Below are positions 32,701 through 36,941 of a stretch of DNA of 36,941 nt, in pieces. Origin of the DNA: Skeletonema tropicum (Eukaryota > Bacillariophyta > Thalassiosirophyceae > Thalassiosirales > Thalassiosiraceae); assembly GCA_037178625.1 (NCBI GenBank), contig JAWZXG010000069.1, positions 1 through 36,941 of the forward strand. Reading direction: 5' to 3'. Both the position numbers and the translations under genes were made by a program. The notes under the pieces were generated by a model. It searched no databases and had not been told where the DNA came from. It saw only the letters and a program-made list of their open reading frames with translations. Position 1 is the stretch's first letter. Every line of letters begins with the position of its first letter.

Positions 32701-35700
32701 TAGGACTGGACATCGATATCGCCTGATATCTAGCACTGGGCATCGATATCCTGTGAGATATCTAGCACTGGGCATCGATATCGCAAGATTTCTAGCACTG
32801 GGCATCGATATCCAGTGAGATATCTAGCACTGGGCATCGATATCCAGTGAGAGGATATCTAACACTGGGCATCGATGTCACCAGATATCTAGCACTGGGC
32901 ATCAATATCCCCAGATATCCAGCACTGGGCATAGATATCCCCAGATATCTAGCTCTGGGCATCGATATCCAATGAGATAGCCAGCACTGGGCATCGATAT
33001 CACCATATATCTAGCACTGGGCATCGATATCCAGCACTGGGCATCGATATCCAGTGAGATATCTAGCTCTGGGCATCAATATCCAATGAGATATCTAGCA
33101 CTGGGCATCGATATCACCATATATCTAGCACTGGGCATCGATATCCATTGAGATATCTAGCACAGGGCATCGATATCCAGTGAGATATCTAGCACTGGGC
33201 ATTGATATGCCCAGATATCCAGCACTGTGCATCGATATCCCCAGATAGCCAGCACTGGGCATCAATATCGCCGGCATCGATATCACCATATATCTAGCAC
33301 TGGGCATCGATATCCAGCACTGGGCATCGATATCCAGTGAGATATCTAGCTCTGGGCATCAATATCCAATGAGATATCTAGCACTGGGCATCGATATCAC
33401 CATATATCTAGCACTGGGCATCGATATCCATTGAGATATCTAGCACAGGGCATCGATATCCAGTGAGATATCTAGCTCTGGGCATTGATATGCCCAGATA
33501 TCCAGCACTGTGCATCGATATCCCCAGATAGCCAGCACTGGGCATCAATATCGCCAGATATCTAGCTCTGGGCATTGATATCCAGTGAGATATCTAGGAC
33601 TGGACATCGATATCGCCTGATATCAAGCACTGGGCATCGATATCCTGTGAGATATCTAGCACTGGGCATCGATATCACAAGATTTCTAGCACTGGACATC
33701 GGCATCGATATCCAGTGAGATATCTAGCACTGAACATCGATATCCAGTGAGAGGATATCTAACACTGGGCATCGATGTCACCAGATATCTAGCACTGGGC
33801 ATCAATATCCCCAGATATCCAGCACTGGGCATAGATATCCCCAGATATCTAGCTCTGGGCATCGATATCCAATGAGATATCTAGCACTGGGCATCGATAT
33901 CACCATATATCTAGCACTGGGCATCGATATCCAGCACTGGGCATCGATATCCAGTGAGATATCTAGCTCTGGGCATCAATATCCAATGAGATATCTAGCA
34001 CTGGGCATCGATATCACCATATATCTAGCACTGGGCATCGATATCCATTGAGATATCTAGCACAGGGCATCGATATCCAGTGAGATATCTAGCACTGGGC
34101 ATTGATATGCCCAGATATCCAGCACTGTGCATCGATATCCCCAGATAGCCAGCACTGGGCATCAATATCGCCAGATATCTAGCTCTGGGCATCGATATCC
34201 AGTGAGATATCTAGGACTGGACATCGATATCACCTGATATCTAGCACTGGGCATCGATATCCTGTGAGATATCTAGCACTGGGCATCGATATCGCAAGAT
34301 TTCTAGCACTGGGCATCGATATCCAGTGAGATATCTAGCACTGGGCATCGATATCCAGTGAGAGGATATCTAACACTGGGCATCGATGTCACCAGATATC
34401 TAGCACTGGGCATCAATATCCCCAGATATCCAGCACTGGGCATAGATATCCCCAGATATCTAGCTCTGGGCATCGATATCTAATGAGATATCTAGCACTG
34501 GGCATCGATATCACCATATATCTAGCACTGGGCATCGATATCCAGCACTGGGCATCGATATCCAGTGAGATATCTAGCTCTGGGCATCAATATCCAATGA
34601 GATATCTAGCACTGGGCATCGATATCACCATATATCTAGCACTGGGCATCGATATCCATTGAGATATCTAGCACAGGGCATCGATATCCAGTGAGATATC
34701 TAGCACTGGGCATTGATATGCCCAGATATCCAGCACTGTGCATCGATATCCCCAGATAGCCAGCACTGGGCATCAATATCGCCAGATATCTAGCTCTGGG
34801 CATTGATATCCAGTGAGATATCTAGGACTGGACATCGATATCGCCTGATATCTAGCACTGGGCATCGATATCCTGTGAGATATCTAGCACTGGGCATCGA
34901 TATCACAAGATTTCTAGCACTGGGCATCGATATCCAGTGAGATATCTAGCACTGGGGAACATCGATATCCAGTGAGAGGATATCTAACACTGGGCATCGA
35001 TGTCACCAGATATCTAGCACTGGGCATCAATATCCCCAGATTATCCAGCACTGGGCATAGATATCCCCAGATATCTAGCTCTGGGCATCGGGGGGGGGGG
35101 GGATATCCAATGAGATATCTAGCACTGGGCATCGATATCACCATATATCTAGCACTGGGCATCGATATCCAGCACTGGGCATCGATATCCAGTGAGATAT
35201 CTAGCTCTGGGCATCCAATATCCAATGAGATATCTAGCTCTGGGCATCGATATCACCATATATCTAGCACTGGGCATCGATATCCATTGAGATATCTAGC
35301 ACAGGGCATCGGGGGGGGGGGGGGGGGGGGATATCCAGTGAGATATATCTAGCACTGGGGGCATTGATATGCCCAGATATCCAGCACTGTGCATCGATAT
35401 CCCAGATAGCCAGCACTGGGCATCAATATCGCCAGATATCTAGCTCTGGGCATTCAATATCCAGTGAGATATCTAGGACTGGACATCGATATCGCCTGAT
35501 ATCTAGCACTGGGCATCGATATCCTGTGAGATATCTAGCACTGCATCAATTATCGCATAGCACTGGTCATCGATATCCAGTGAGATATCTAGCACTGGGC
35601 ATCGATATCCAGTGAGAGGATATCTAACACTGGGCATCGATGTCACCAGATATCTAGCACTGGGCATCAATATCCCCAGATATCCAGCACTGGGCATAGA

Positions 35701-36941
35701 TATCCCAGATATCTAGCTCTGGGCATCGATATCCAATGAGGATATCTAGCACTGGGCATCGATATCACCATATATCTAGCACTGGGCATCGATATCCAGC
35801 ACTGGGCATCGATATCCAGTGAGATATCTAGCTCTGGGCATCGATATCCAGTGAGATATCTAGCTCTGGGCATTCAATATCACCATATATCTAGCACTGG
35901 CATCGATATCCATTGAGATATCTAGCACAGGGCATCGATATCCAGTGAGATATCTAGCACTGGGCATTGATATGCCCAGATATCAGCACTGTGCATCGAT
36001 ATCCCCAGATAGCCAGCACTGGGCATCAATATCGCCAGATATCTAGCTCTGGGCATCGATATCCAGTGAGATATCTAGGACTGGACATCGATATCGCCTG
36101 ATATCTAGCACTGGGCATCGATATCCTGTGAGATATCCTAGCACTGGGCATCAATATCGCAAGATTTCTAGCACTGGGCATCGATATCCAGTGAGATATC
36201 TAGCACTGGGCATCGATATCAGTGAGAGGATATCTAACACTGGGGCATCGATGTCACCAGATATCTAGCACTGGGCATCAATATCCCCAGATATCCAGCA
36301 CTGGCATAGATATCCCCAGATATCTAGCTCTGGGCATCGATATCCAAGTGAGATATCTAGCACTGGGCATCGATATCACCATATATCTAGCACTGGGCAT
36401 CGATATCCAGCACTGGGCATCGATATCCAGTGAGATATCTAGCTCTGGGGGCATCGCATCAATATCCAGTGAGATATCTAGCTCTGGGCATCATATCCAA
36501 TAATATCACCATATATCTAGCACTGGGCATCGATATCCATTGAGAATCTAGCACAGGGCATCGATATCCAGTGAGATATCTAGCACTGGGCATTGATATG
36601 CCCAGATATCCAGCACTGTGCATCGATATCCCCAGATAGCCAGCACTGGGCATCAATATCGCCAGATATCTAGCTCTGGCATCGATATCCAGTGAGATAT
36701 CTAGGACTGGACATCGATATCGCCTGATATCTAGCATGGGCATCGATATCCTGTGAGATATCTAGCACTGGGCATCAATATCGCAAGATTTCTAGCACTT
36801 GGGCATCGATATCAGCCAGTGAGATATCTAGCACTGGGCATCGATATCCAGTGAGAGGATATCTAACACTGGGCATCGATGTCACCAGATATCTAGCACT
36901 GGGCATCATATCCCCCAGATATCCAGCACTTTGGGCATAGA
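29765..36941 (+). repeat. Satellite array, second forward block
   Basis: Same monomers and higher-order unit as the first forward block, about 11-12 units. Irregular units occur near 30760-30800 and 33270 (a unit broken at GCCGGCATCG, losing several monomers). From about 34940 onward single-base gains and losses become common and two G runs appear, which is unlike the clean left part. No gene is seen. Confidence 0.95.
35090..35330. other. Poly(G) insertions in satellite (probable sequence error)
   Basis: G runs of about 12-14 nt (35090-35102) and about 20 nt (35311-35330) are each inserted at the same place in a monomer, within CATCG|ATATCC. Other copies of the unit have a single G there. 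Confidence 0.6.

Overview
This is a nuclear, repeat-rich window from a eukaryote. It has GT-AG introns with a good branch point, poly(A)-tailed LINE debris, a rolling-circle (Helitron-class) DNA transposon and satellite DNA. The LINE tail protein resembles reverse-transcriptase C-termini I associate with diatoms and other stramenopile algae, so a microalgal protist is the best guess. That is inference only; no host gene is present to anchor it.

Layout: about 23 kb is a single satellite family. The monomer is roughly 30-32 bp, bounded by the palindrome GATATC and carrying CATCGATATC and TAGCACTGGG. About 20 diverged monomers form a higher-order repeat of 611 bp. Orientation flips twice: forward from 1 to about 8228, reverse from about 8233 to 29754, forward again to 36941. 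Both flips sit at near-perfect palindromes. Two insertions interrupt the reverse block. At 13046-13910 (minus strand) is a 5'-truncated LINE with poly(A) tail and 15-bp target-site duplication. At about 16335-28987 (plus strand) is a 12.65-kb Helitron-like element.

The Helitron-like element is the centrepiece. Its coding exons join in consistent phase with no in-frame stops, giving a predicted 3,093-residue polyprotein: MBD-like DNA-binding region, coiled coil, Ulp1/C48 cysteine protease with acidic tail, DUF6570-like region, HUH rolling-circle Rep with Y-x3-Y, and PIF1-family helicase. Retaining a 1,049-nt intron (19370-20418) instead gives an 870-residue ORF1 protein with an alternative C-terminus and its own nuclear localisation signal. 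A 33-nt imperfect palindrome (14-nt arms, 5-nt loop) recurs in introns 1, 2, 4, 6 and 8 and just after the final stop; the last four copies carry AATAAA. I see no other explanation for its repetition, and it is the most unusual small-scale structure here. The element has a perfect 8-bp-stem hairpin 12 nt inside its left end, a GC-rich hairpin at its right end, and a left-end motif repeated inverted about 170 bp inside the right end, as in Helentron/Helitron2-type elements.

Both extremes of the window (about 1-300 and 34900-36941) have homopolymer runs and single-base indels inside otherwise regular satellite, which looks like contig-end sequence error. No tRNA, rRNA, CRISPR or host gene was seen.
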